The notes under the pieces were generated by a model, which saw nothing but the letters and a program-made list of their open reading frames with translations, ran no database searches and had not been told where the DNA came from. A stretch of 23,342 nt of DNA from Microbacteriaceae bacterium (GTDB lineage: Bacteria > Actinomycetota > Actinomycetes > Actinomycetales > Microbacteriaceae). Made by a program: the position numbers and the translations under genes. This document shows positions 7,031-15,860 of the stretch, one piece after another; the first letter of the stretch is position 1; every line of letters starts with the position of its first letter. The DNA lies in assembly GCA_029979375.1 (NCBI GenBank), contig JAPOHQ010000012.1, positions 1 through 23,342 on the forward strand. The letters are read 5' to 3'.

Positions 7031-8740
7031 ATGCGTTTTTGGCTTGCATTCCTGATGTTCGTGGCCGGATTGGTCACTGGCAGCATCGGTTTGGTAAACC
7101 AATTTGAAAACGTCCCGATCACCGAGATAGTGGCCGACAAGACTCTGAATCAACCGACCACCTACCTTTTCGTTCCAAACTCGCTAGTTAGCTCCTATGA
7201 CGCCCCAGCCACCATGGAGATTCGAGGCAGAAACGTTTTCGTTGGCGAGGCGAGAGAGTCTGACATTCTCGCCTGGTTGGGCGAGAGCCCCTATGTTGAG
7301 CTAAAACTCCGACTCGATGTTGCATCAGAAACTATTGATCTAGCGGAGATAGCGCGGCCGGGATCAGGCTCTCTAGCAGATCCATTCGGGGGCGACATTT
7401 GGCGCGCAGAGACGAAACAGTCGGGCCTGATTACCCTTCCAGTCGTTCAGGACGGCGAAACTGGCTATCTGATTGCCACCGATGGACTCGAGCAGGCACC
7501 AAGGGAAATTCGAATTGCGTGGGATCTTCCGGACGAGCCGGCACCCGTAGCCCCCATCACCTACGTTGGCCTCGCACTAATCAGCCTGGGAGGCCTAATG
7601 GGGGCGTGGGCGGCCTTCAGTTCGATTAGGCGCAACCGCGCAATGCGCTCTAGAAATGGACCTCGCCCACCACGCCGCAGGACCCCGCGGAGGGCAAGTT
7701 CGCAAGCTGGAAAGAATCCAAGATCAGGCAGGCGTGCGCTGCGTCCCTCGGCGATGGTCGCTGCCATTACGGGAATCTCGCTGCTGACGGGTTGCGTGGC
7801 CGAGTATGAGAACCCGATTCTTACGCCAACATCTGTCGCAGCACCCCAGGTCATAACTCCCGCGATAACTCGTGATCAGGTAGAAGAGATCCTCGCCGAT
7901 ATCGCGCTGGTTGTCGCCCAAGCCGACGAGAACCTTGACCGTGAGTCCCTCGAGGTTCGAGTTGCCGGTCCGGCGCTCGACATGCGGCGATTTGCCTATA
8001 ACCTCGCCCGTCGCATCGAGAATGAGGATCGCAGGCCTGAACCCATCGAGGCTGGCCCAATACAGCTGTTCTTGCCTCCGGCAACCGACACCTGGCCACG
8101 GAACGTAATGGTGGTCACCGGTGAAGAGAACCTCCAGATGCTTGTGCTTCGCCAGGAGGATCCGCGCGATAGCTACAAGCTCTTCGAATACATGGCGCTG
8201 CTGCCGGGAGTTGATTTTCCAGAGGTGGCATCTGAGCAAACGGGAGCGAGTGCGCTAAAGGTCGACAATAAGTTCTTGATGGTCTCACCGCTATCACTCG
8301 GCGAGGCTGTGGGAGATCTCCTCAATAGCGGCGGCGACTCCAGCTGGATTGGGATTGTCGAGCGCAACAACGACTACTTCCTAGACATTTCGGCTGTGCA
8401 GATCGGACTGGCTCAGCGACTTGCAAATGCGAACCTGAACTTCCAGCACGCCCAGTCGGAGTATCCGATTCCGCTCCTGTCGACAATCGATGGTGGTGCG
8501 CTGGCTGCCATCTACATGATCGATACCTACACCATCATCCCCAAGGAGCCAGGAGATGCGGTTGCCATCTCGGGAGATGAGGCAATTCTGCTTGGAACTC
8601 AGGGGAGTGCCACGGGCCTAGAGACGCGATACGGGGCAATGCTGCTGTTCCATATCCCAGCATCAGGCTCTGAGGCGCGGGTTCGGCTCCTTGGCGCCAC
8701 ACAGCAGCTCCTGACGGCTGTAGCCTTGGGGGCGCAATGA
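7031..8740 (+). CDS. Conserved actinobacterial membrane protein with internal lipobox-like segment
   Basis: This 569-residue protein of unknown function has three parts. Residues 1-200: an N-terminal helix (about 4-23), an extracytoplasmic beta-rich domain (about 25-175, with VFVGEARESDILAWLGES) and a second helix (about 178-198). Residues 199-240: an unusually basic linker (RSRNGPRPPRRRTPRR and more). Residues 241-569: a third hydrophobic segment, AMVAAITGISLLTGC, ending in a lipobox-like LLTGC (Cys255), then a large soluble domain containing ITRDQVEEILADIALVVAQADENLD and a WPRNVMVV segment. By the positive-inside rule the linker is cytoplasmic and Cys255 sits at the outer face, as a lipobox would. 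Long proteins of this layout occur in Microbacteriaceae, from memory of the family. ATG 7031 has CGGAG eight bases upstream. It overlaps the next gene (ATGA). Two fused genes is an alternative, but no stop separates the halves. Confidence 0.75.
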   Translation: MRFWLAFLMFVAGLVTGSIGLVNQFENVPITEIVADKTLNQPTTYLFVPNSLVSSYDAPATMEIRGRNVFVGEARESDILAWLGESPYVELKLRLDVASETIDLAEIARPGSGSLADPFGGDIWRAETKQSGLITLPVVQDGETGYLIATDGLEQAPREIRIAWDLPDEPAPVAPITYVGLALISLGGLMGAWAAFSSIRRNRAMRSRNGPRPPRRRTPRRASSQAGKNPRSGRRALRPSAMVAAITGISLLTGCVAEYENPILTPTSVAAPQVITPAITRDQVEEILADIALVVAQADENLDRESLEVRVAGPALDMRRFAYNLARRIENEDRRPEPIEAGPIQLFLPPATDTWPRNVMVVTGEENLQMLVLRQEDPRDSYKLFEYMALLPGVDFPEVASEQTGASALKVDNKFLMVSPLSLGEAVGDLLNSGGDSSWIGIVERNNDYFLDISAVQIGLAQRLANANLNFQHAQSEYPIPLLSTIDGGALAAIYMIDTYTIIPKEPGDAVAISGDEAILLGTQGSATGLETRYGAMLLFHIPASGSEARVRLLGATQQLLTAVALGAQ

Positions 8741-9579
8741 CAAACTTCGGCAGCGCTTTTGATCTCTCCTCGCTCAATCCTCAGCAGGGCGATGAACTGA
8801 CCGTAACCGGCTGGCTTGTCAAAGCAGATCAGGAAGTGCTGAAGCGCTATCTCCAGTTGAGCGAGAAGGTGCCGGTGCTGATGTTGATCAGCGACGAGTC
8901 GCAGGACTCAGGAAACCTCAGGCAGCTACTAACCAAAGTCTTGGAGTCAAGCGAGGGCAGGTTTGCCGGCATCGAGGTCAGCATGACCACATCTCCCCAA
9001 TTGGCCCAGGCCGTTGGAGTGAGCATGGCTCCAGCTATGCTGGCTTTTCTCTCAGGCCAGCCTGCACCGCTCTTTCAGGGTGCTATAGCCCAGGAGCAGC
9101 TGCTGCAAGTTCTTTCTCAGGTTCTGCACCTAGCCAGTCAGAACGGCATCACCGGTCGTGTGAAGCTTGGAAAAGCAGAGGCGCCGAAGGAAGAGAAGCC
9201 CCTTAGCCCAGAACACGAGGCAGCCTTCGCTGCCATTGAGAGCGGGGACCTCGAAGGCGCGAGAGCTCAATACCAAAAGATCATCACCGAGTATCCAAAT
9301 GACAAAGAGGCTGCCGCCGGCTTGGCCCAGGTCGAACTCATGATTCGACTGCAAGGCGGCGCAACCGATGAGCTGGGAAAGCAGATGCTCGGCGCCGACC
9401 AACTATTGGCCTCAAACAACCCGGAGGGCGCATTCGCGCTGCTCCTGGATCTCTTTTCTCAGCGCGTTGAGGATCAAGAGCAGATTCGCGAGAGGCTGCT
9501 GAGCCTCTTTGCTTTGGTTGGGGACTCCCACCCCGCCGTCTTGGAGGCGCGCAGAAGGCTCGCCTCGCTGATGTTCTAA
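8737..9579 (+). CDS. CnoX/YbbN-like thioredoxin-fold and TPR protein
   Basis: The 280-residue protein has an N-terminal thioredoxin-like domain (about 25-135: VPVLMLISDESQDSGNLRQLL, then GIEVSMTTSPQLAQAVGVSMAPAMLAFLSGQ with the cis-Pro loop). A C-terminal tetratricopeptide-like helical region follows (about 155-280, with AFAAIESGDLEGARAQYQKIITEYPNDKEAAAGLAQ). This is the layout of E. coli CnoX/YbbN, a holdase that protects proteins from oxidative damage and hands them to chaperones. The position of the thioredoxin CxxC is SQDS here (residues 55-58), so it cannot act as a disulfide reductase. It has no signal peptide and is probably cytoplasmic. Its ATG overlaps the upstream stop. Its TAA overlaps the stop codon of convergent glgB by two bases. 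Confidence 0.85.
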   Translation: MTNFGSAFDLSSLNPQQGDELTVTGWLVKADQEVLKRYLQLSEKVPVLMLISDESQDSGNLRQLLTKVLESSEGRFAGIEVSMTTSPQLAQAVGVSMAPAMLAFLSGQPAPLFQGAIAQEQLLQVLSQVLHLASQNGITGRVKLGKAEAPKEEKPLSPEHEAAFAAIESGDLEGARAQYQKIITEYPNDKEAAAGLAQVELMIRLQGGATDELGKQMLGADQLLASNNPEGAFALLLDLFSQRVEDQEQIRERLLSLFALVGDSHPAVLEARRRLASLMF

Positions 9580-11732
9580 TACCGCTTCAGGATCAGTGCG
9601 CCAAGCGGCGGTACATCGAGTCTGAGAGAGTGTGGTTGGCCGTGCGAGGAGAAATCCTCGGTCTGCCGCTGACCAAAGTTACCAACCCCGCTGCCGCCAT
9701 AAACCGCAGCATCTGTATTCAACAGCTCACTGTAGTTTCCGGGCTTAGCTACTCCAAAGACCGCTCCTGAGTGGGGATTGCCGGCAAAGTTCACCACAAC
9801 GATCAGCTCATTGCCCGCAGAGTCCTCCCGGACAAAGCTCAGCATGTTCTGATCGGCATTTCCACCATCTATCCATCGGAAGCCGGCTGGTTCGTGGTCG
9901 AGCTCCCAGAGGGCCGGGTGCTCTTTGTAAAGCTTGTTTAGATCCGCCACCAATCGCTGGATGCCCTGGTGGGGAGGGTGTTCGGTGAGCCACCAGTCGA
10001 GCTCCCTGGCCTCGCTCCACTCGGACGGCTGGGCAAACTCCTGGCCCATGAACAAAAGCTTCTTGCCCGGGTGCGTCCACATGAACGAGAGATAGGCCCT
10101 GAGGTTGGCAAGCTTCTGCCAGTGGTCTCCCGGCATCTTTGCCAGTAGTGAGCCCTTGCCGTGGACGACCTCGTCGTGACTTATTGGGAGCACAAACTTT
10201 TCGTCGTAGGCATAGAGCATCGAGAAGGTTATTTCACCATGGTGGTGCTTCCGATACATCGGATCCCGCTGGATGTATTCGAGGGAGTCGTGCATCCATC
10301 CCATGTTCCACTTGAAACCAAAGCCCAGCCCAGAGGCATCGGTTGGAGAGCTGACGCCAGCGAAGGCCGTCGACTCCTCGGCAATCATCATGATGCCTGG
10401 GTTGCGCCGATATGCGGTGGCGTTTGTCTCCTGCAGGAAGCGGATTGCGTCCAGATTCTCGCGGCCTCCATAGACATTCGGAAGCCACTGGCCATCCTCG
10501 CGGGAATAGTCCAGGTAAAGCATCGAGGCAACAGCGTCCACCCGCAGACCATCGATGTGGAACTCCTCGAGCCAGTAGAGGGCATTTGCGACCAGGAAGT
10601 TGCGGACCTCGGTGCGACCGAAGTTGAAGACGTGGGTTCCCCAGTCTGGATGATCGCCTCGCCGTGGATCGGCATCCTCATATAGAGCCTCGCCGTCAAA
10701 GCGCGCCAGCGCCCAGTCATCCTTGGGGAAGTGCGCCGGAACCCAGTCCATGATCACTCCGATGCCGGCGTTGTGAAGCTCATCCACCAGATACCTGAAG
10801 TCATCAGGTGTGCCGAAGCGGGAGGTGGGTGCGTAGTAGCCGGTGACCTGGTAGCCCCAGCTACCTCCAAAGGGATGCTCCGCCAGCGGCATGAACTCAA
10901 CGTGGGTAAATCCCAGATACTTCACATGACCAATCAAATCCTGTGCGATGTCTCGATAATTCTTGGCACCACGCCAACTGCCCAGGTGAAGCTCATAAAT
11001 GCTCATTGGGCTTTTTAGTGCATCGCGCTTTGCCCGCGCGCTCATCCAGGAGCTATCCCGCCAGGTGTACGTCGATTTCTCGACAACCGAGGAAGTGGCA
11101 GGAGGTGTCTCAAAGCTTCGACCCATCGGGTCGATTTTCGTCAGCCAGTGACCGTGCCTGGTCCTGATTTGAAACTTATACAGCGCTCCAACGCCAATGC
11201 CTGGGATGAATAACTCCCAGACCCCGCTGCCACCCATCGAGCGCATGGCATGCGCAGTGCCGTCCCAGGAGTTGAAATCACCCACAACCCTCACAGCCGA
11301 AGCGTTTGGTGCCCAAACCTTGAAGCTCACTCCGGGAATCCTGCCGAGAGAGTCGCTCAGTTCTGTTTCGTGCGCGCCAAGAACTCTCCAAAGCTCCTCG
11401 TGGCGCCCCTCGGTGATCAGGTAGAGATCCAGCTCACCGATCTGCGGCTCCATCCGGTAGCTATCTGCCGTCACCCACTCGGCCTCCGAATAGCTGGCGA
11501 CCAGGCGATAGTCAAAGAGCTTGCCTGTCTTGGAGTATGCCTCCCAGATACCGCGGTGCAGGTGCGTTAGTTCAATCTTCTTCGATTTAGTCTTTGCAAC
11601 CACGCTCTCGGCCATCGGACGAAAGGCCCGGAGCACCCAGCCCTTACCCTCAGGATGCAGCCCAAGAATGGAGTGAGGGGAGTGGTGTCTCCCCTCAGCA
11701 ATTGCGTCAAGCTCGCTAATTTCTATGCTCAC
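9576..11732 (-). CDS. glgB: 1,4-alpha-glucan branching enzyme
   Basis: GlgB cuts an alpha-1,4 chain and rejoins it as an alpha-1,6 branch, in glycogen-type glucan. The 718-residue protein has the family's layout: an N-terminal domain (HHSPHSILGLHP), the CBM48 module (about 135-235, FKVWAPNASAVRVVGDFN), the GH13 barrel and a C-terminal beta domain. Catalytic residues are visible: Asp399 in GLRVDAV (nucleophile), Glu452 in IAEEST (acid/base) and the Asp of ISHDEVVHGKG at about 520. Region I reads DWVPAHFPKDDWALARFDG, typical of branching enzymes. The GTG start overlaps the glgE stop (GTGA), so the two are translationally coupled; it is the last gene of the glgX-glgE-glgB run. Confidence 0.97.
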   Translation of the reverse strand: MSIEISELDAIAEGRHHSPHSILGLHPEGKGWVLRAFRPMAESVVAKTKSKKIELTHLHRGIWEAYSKTGKLFDYRLVASYSEAEWVTADSYRMEPQIGELDLYLITEGRHEELWRVLGAHETELSDSLGRIPGVSFKVWAPNASAVRVVGDFNSWDGTAHAMRSMGGSGVWELFIPGIGVGALYKFQIRTRHGHWLTKIDPMGRSFETPPATSSVVEKSTYTWRDSSWMSARAKRDALKSPMSIYELHLGSWRGAKNYRDIAQDLIGHVKYLGFTHVEFMPLAEHPFGGSWGYQVTGYYAPTSRFGTPDDFRYLVDELHNAGIGVIMDWVPAHFPKDDWALARFDGEALYEDADPRRGDHPDWGTHVFNFGRTEVRNFLVANALYWLEEFHIDGLRVDAVASMLYLDYSREDGQWLPNVYGGRENLDAIRFLQETNATAYRRNPGIMMIAEESTAFAGVSSPTDASGLGFGFKWNMGWMHDSLEYIQRDPMYRKHHHGEITFSMLYAYDEKFVLPISHDEVVHGKGSLLAKMPGDHWQKLANLRAYLSFMWTHPGKKLLFMGQEFAQPSEWSEARELDWWLTEHPPHQGIQRLVADLNKLYKEHPALWELDHEPAGFRWIDGGNADQNMLSFVREDSAGNELIVVVNFAGNPHSGAVFGVAKPGNYSELLNTDAAVYGGSGVGNFGQRQTEDFSSHGQPHSLRLDVPPLGALILKRY

Positions 11733-13702
11733 CGCACCACCCTGAGAATGTGTGCCGGCTCTGTAAAGGCATCGAGTCTGACGAAGTTGTGCTCCGACCA
11801 GCTGAATTTCTTGCCAGTGATTAGATCTTCAACCTCAAACTCGGCGGGCAGCTCCAATGCCTTTAGGTTGAGATGGGTCATGGTCTCGCGGACTGAGTGT
11901 GGATCTGTGTTCACAACCACTATCACCGTGTTGTCCTTGCCACCATTGAAGTTCGGTTCGAGTCGCTTAGAAAAAACCAAGACGGAATCGTCATCGCTCC
12001 AGTGAGTTTCAAGGTTCCTTAGCTGCTGGAGCGCTGGATTTTCATCTCGAATCTTGTTCAGCAGTCGAATTCGAGGGGCTAGTGAGGCGTTCTTTGCCAG
12101 CGCGCCATCGAAGTCACGAGCCTTGTACTCGTATTTTTCGTTATCGATGTTCTCTTCGCTGCCCGGTCTTGCAACTGCCTCATAAAGCTCATACCCCGCA
12201 TACATGCCCCAGCTTGCCCCGGCCATCGCGGCAATCGTGGCGCGAATCTTGAATGCGGGCTTACCTCCAAACTGGAGGTATTGGGTCAGGATGTCTGGGG
12301 TGTTTACCCAGAGGTTGGGCCGGAAGTAGTCGGCACTTTGGTGGGCAAGCTCATTGAGGTAGCTGACAAGCTCCGCCTTGGTGTTGCGCCAGGTGAAGTA
12401 GTTGTAGGACTGCTGGAAGCCAATCTTGCCTAAGGTCGCCATCATTGCGGGCCTCGTGAATGCCTCGGCCAGGAAGATCACATCGGGATGCTTTGCATTT
12501 ACGCTTGCGATCAGTTCCTGCCAGAACTCCAAGGTCTTGGTGTGTGGGTTGTCGACCCGGAAGATCCTCACGCCAAACGACACCCACTTCTCGATGATTC
12601 GCTCCACCTCAGCAAGCAGCCCTGGCAGATCGTTATCAAAGTTGATGGGGTAGATGTCCTGATACTTCTTCGGAGGATTCTCTGCGTAGGCAATGCTGCC
12701 GTCGGCCCTTGTGGTGAACCACTCGGGGTGGGAGGCGACCCAGGGGTGGTCGGGAGAGGCCTGCAGAGCTAGGTCCATGGCGACCTCGATACCCAGCTTG
12801 TTTGCCGCCTTCACAAAGCTCTTGAAATCTGCCTCGGTTCCAAGCTCGGGGTGGATGGTGTCGTGGCCACCTTCTAGCGAGCCAATTGCCCAGGGAGAAC
12901 CCGGATCGCCGGGTTGGGGATCCAAGGTGTTGTTCTTGCCTTTGCGGTGCGAGGTGCCTATCGGGTGGATTGGCGGTAGGTAGAGAACATCGAACCCCAT
13001 CTCGCTGACCCGCTCCAGAGAGGCCTTGGCGGTCTTGAAATTACCCGAGGTCCAGCTGCCATCCTTGTTGAGCTTCGCTCCTTCACTACGTGGAAAGAAC
13101 TCGTACCACTTCCCGGATCCGGCCAGCTTACGTTCACACTTGATGGTCGCAGGTTCTGACAGGCTTTCCCGTGATCGCAAGGGATGCTTGTTTGCTAGCT
13201 CCCTGGCGTTCTCCACCACGGCCAAGAAGCGCTCGTTTGGGGTCTGCTTCTTGGCTAGGAGCTCCTTGGCGAAAGCCGAAAACTTGGCTGCTGCGGCCTT
13301 TGGAGCACTGGCGGCAAACTCATCGAGCAGCTTTGAACCCTCGAGCATCATGAGCTCCTGGTCAACACCGGCCTCGAGTTTGACGTTGGTGTTGTAAGCC
13401 CAGGTCTCAAAGAGATCATCCCAGGCAGAAATTTGATAGCTGTATTCTCCGACCTCTTCGAGCTTTGCCTTTGTCTGCCAAAGGTCGAGTCCCGGGTTGC
13501 TCAGGTCCATCAGGTGTCTTGTGGTCTTGCCGCTTGGAGCGGTCAGAACGAGTTCAACGGCCAGTTTGTCGTGACCTTCGCGAAAGGCAGTCGCCTGAAA
13601 AAGGATTACCTCGCCTTCAAAGGCCTTTGCGGGAAACTTGCCGCCGTCTACCAGTGGGGAGGTGGCAACTATGGGAAAGCGGCCAATTTTCGCGTTTGTC
13701 AC
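11729..13702 (-). CDS. glgE: Alpha-1,4-glucan:maltose-1-phosphate maltosyltransferase
   Basis: GlgE (GH13 subfamily 3) transfers maltosyl units from maltose-1-phosphate to the non-reducing end of alpha-1,4-glucan, releasing phosphate. The 657-residue protein shows the N-terminal beta domain (FPIVATSPLVDGGKFPAKAFEGE), the WYEFFPRSEG block, then VLYLPPIHPIGTSHRKGKNN and DPGSPWAIGSLEGGHD, the barrel and a C-terminal domain. Asp384 in FRVDNPHTK is the expected nucleophile and Glu413 in FLAEAFTRP the acid/base; their 29-residue spacing equals that of the characterised Streptomyces enzyme (Asp394/Glu423). The GTG start at 13702 has a weak ribosome-binding site, so the first few residues are uncertain. 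It follows glgX after 39 bases with no strong terminator between. No TreS or maltokinase gene, the usual source of maltose-1-phosphate, is adjacent. Confidence 0.96.
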   Translation of the reverse strand: MTNAKIGRFPIVATSPLVDGGKFPAKAFEGEVILFQATAFREGHDKLAVELVLTAPSGKTTRHLMDLSNPGLDLWQTKAKLEEVGEYSYQISAWDDLFETWAYNTNVKLEAGVDQELMMLEGSKLLDEFAASAPKAAAAKFSAFAKELLAKKQTPNERFLAVVENARELANKHPLRSRESLSEPATIKCERKLAGSGKWYEFFPRSEGAKLNKDGSWTSGNFKTAKASLERVSEMGFDVLYLPPIHPIGTSHRKGKNNTLDPQPGDPGSPWAIGSLEGGHDTIHPELGTEADFKSFVKAANKLGIEVAMDLALQASPDHPWVASHPEWFTTRADGSIAYAENPPKKYQDIYPINFDNDLPGLLAEVERIIEKWVSFGVRIFRVDNPHTKTLEFWQELIASVNAKHPDVIFLAEAFTRPAMMATLGKIGFQQSYNYFTWRNTKAELVSYLNELAHQSADYFRPNLWVNTPDILTQYLQFGGKPAFKIRATIAAMAGASWGMYAGYELYEAVARPGSEENIDNEKYEYKARDFDGALAKNASLAPRIRLLNKIRDENPALQQLRNLETHWSDDDSVLVFSKRLEPNFNGGKDNTVIVVVNTDPHSVRETMTHLNLKALELPAEFEVEDLITGKKFSWSEHNFVRLDAFTEPAHILRVVR

Positions 13703-13741
13703 AGGCCCAATCTACCGAAGAGCTGGGCTTGAGGGATAGGG

Positions 13742-15795
13742 CTAAAGCTGCACGGCGAAAAGCTGCATGCTGGTTTCCACCATTCTCAGCTTGGCCCCGG
13801 CGGCCATGGTTAGACCAGGTCTTGGCGGGAGCTCAAGGGCAGAGTCCCAAAGCAACTCGAAGCCTCGAACACCGTTCGGGCGAGGCAGGGTGACGTTCTT
13901 TACCGCCTCGGTGCCGTTGATGGTTAGCAGGACTCCCTGCTTGGAGCCGTCGTTCATGCGGTGGTAGGTAAGTCGCTGAATGGTTCGCCGCGCTCGCTGT
14001 TGTGCCAGTCTTCTATCATCATCTCGTCCCCGCGAACCGAGAACCAGAGCATCTGGTCGTGCTCCAGGGTTGCCTCATCAAGCTTCGTGAAAGTCCTCGG
14101 CCTGAGAGCAGGACGCGCCTTTCTGAGCGCAATCAGGTGAGAGACGGATCTATAGAAGTCGTCCCGGTGAGAATCCTCTTCCCAGTTCAGCCACGAGATC
14201 ACGTTGTCCTGGCAGTAGGCATTGTTGTTGCCGTCCTGGGTCTTCAATCGCTCGTCACCGGCTGTGATCATCGGTACCCCTGCGCTCAATAGCAGCGTCC
14301 CCATCAGATTTCTCGCCGCCTTGCGTCTTGAGTAGTTCACCGAGGGATTCGGTGTAGGGCCTTCGTGACCATGGTTGAAACTCAGATTGTTGTCGCTGCC
14401 GTCACGATTTGACTCGCCATTGGCGCTGTTGTGTTTGGCGTTGTAGGAGACCAAATCCCAGAGGGAGAAGCCATCGTGGGCGGTGATGAAGTTCACGGTG
14501 CCCAGCGGTGAACCTTCGCTAACGACGTCCTGAGATCCCGAGATTCTGCTGGCTAGCTCCTGCACGCCATTGTGATGCGAAGCCGAGTGTCTGAAGTTTG
14601 CAACATCCTGGAGCCAGAACTTTCGCACGGAGTCGCGGAAGCGGTCGTTCCACTCTGGAAAACCAGGTGGGAAGTTCCCAGTTTGCCAACCACCCATCCC
14701 CACGTCCCAGGGTTCAACTATTAGCTTGGCCTGTGAGATGACGGAGTCTTCGCGCATTGCCCTGAGCGCTGGATGGTTGGGGTCAAAGTGGTTGTTTTCG
14801 TCTCTGGCAAGGGTTGCTGCTAGGTCAAACCGGAAGCCATCGATGTGGAGCTCTTCGACCCAGTAGCGAAGGCTGTCCAGCATTAGCCGCTGAACCATGG
14901 GTTTGCCGAAGTTCAGTGAGTTTCCGCAACCAGTTGTGTCCTGATAGTTCCCGGCATCGTCCTGACGGTAATAGCTCGAGTTGTCAATGCCTCGGTAGCT
15001 GTAGGTGAGACCCTTGTGGCCTCCCTCAGCGGTGTGGTTGTAAACCACGTCCAAAATCACTTCGATGCCGGCTCGGTGGAGCTCACGGATCGCCGTCTTG
15101 AGCTCAAACAGCATGGCCTCTGGCCCACGGGCCCTTGTGGCCTCTGCCGCATAGCGCATGTGCGGGATGAAGAAGTTGATCGTGTTGTAGCCCCAGTAGT
15201 TGATCAGCCCCAAGTTCACGAGCCTCGGCTCGGAGATGAACGCCTGAATTGGCAAGAGCTCAACCGCCGTAATGCCGAGTTTCACGAGGTAATCAATCGT
15301 GGCCGGATGCCCCAGGGCCGCGTAGGAACCGCGAATCTCCTCTGGGATGTTCGGATTGACTCTGGTCAATCCTCGAACGTGTGCCTCGTAGATAACCGAC
15401 TCCGATAGTGCGGTTCCGGGTTTCTCGACCCCCTGCCAATCGAAATCGCGCTCAATAGCAACGCAATGGTAATCCTTGGGACTCTCGCGAACCAGGCCTT
15501 TGGCGTAGGGGTCTAGCAGGTTTCGCTGAGGCTGAAAGGCGTGGCGCGGCCCCTCAGGCCCGGATGCCCGAAGTGTGTAGCTGATTCCTCGCTGCAGGCG
15601 ATCGTCCCCGCAGGTCCAGATTCCGCCGTCACCCCGCTCAAGGGGAATCTCGTGGAGCGATTGCGATGAATCCTCTGGGTCGAGAATGTGAAGTGAAATT
15701 GCCTCCGCAGAGTCGGACCAAACACCAAATACTCCGCCCCCATCTAGGAGGGTCATCCCCAGTGGTGCAGTTTGCTGTTTTAGTTCCGCCAACAT
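13742..15795 (-). CDS. glgX: Glycogen debranching enzyme GlgX (isoamylase type), frameshifted near its 3' end
   Basis: GlgX hydrolyses alpha-1,6 links in branched alpha-glucan. Read across one frameshift the protein is about 684 residues, normal for the family. Visible are an N-terminal CBM48 part (PLGMTLLDGGGVFGVWSDSAEAISLHI), VIYEAHVRGLT, YWGYNTINFF, VILDVVYNHTAEGG, the nucleophile Asp324 in GFRFDLAATL, Glu361 in LIVEPWDVG, and TAHDGFSLWDLVSYN. The main frame stops at 13954 after WHNSERGEPF and a few unrelated residues. The next frame continues with QRLTYHRMNDGSKQGVLLTINGTEA to a TAG at 13742. A single missing base near 13978 explains it. The ATG at 15795 has AAAGG just upstream and sits 12 residues before the conserved PLG; a longer frame to 16089 would run into the divergent desulfurase gene. 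First gene of the glgX-glgE-glgB operon. Confidence 0.9.
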
Positions 15796-15860
15796 CTCGC
15801 CTTTTCCAACCAAGGCTAGCGATGGAAGCATTCCAGCTTGCGGATTAGGCTGAAACCAAT
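15796..15860. promoter_or_regulatory. Divergent region between glgX and the cysteine desulfurase gene, with candidate -10 boxes
   Basis: These 65 bases must serve both directions. On the + strand TAGGCT at 15846-15851 lies nine bases before the ATG at 15861, and there is no Shine-Dalgarno, so a near-leaderless transcript is possible. On the - strand TAGCCT (15818-15813) is a weak -10 candidate for glgX. No convincing -35 box is seen for either. Confidence 0.3.

Noticed and set aside
6966..7049. Longer start for the DivIVA-like coiled-coil protein
   Set aside because: It would overlap the divergent gene and consume the promoter region; the DivIVA-like motif begins right after TTG 6965.
10161..10685. 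174-residue + strand open frame inside glgB
   Set aside because: Fully antisense to the catalytic barrel of glgB, with no domain or ribosome-binding site; a shadow frame.
13703..13741. Possible hairpin (GCCCA/TGGGC) between glgX and glgE
   Set aside because: Only a five-base stem with a long loop and no T tract; too weak to call a terminator or attenuator.
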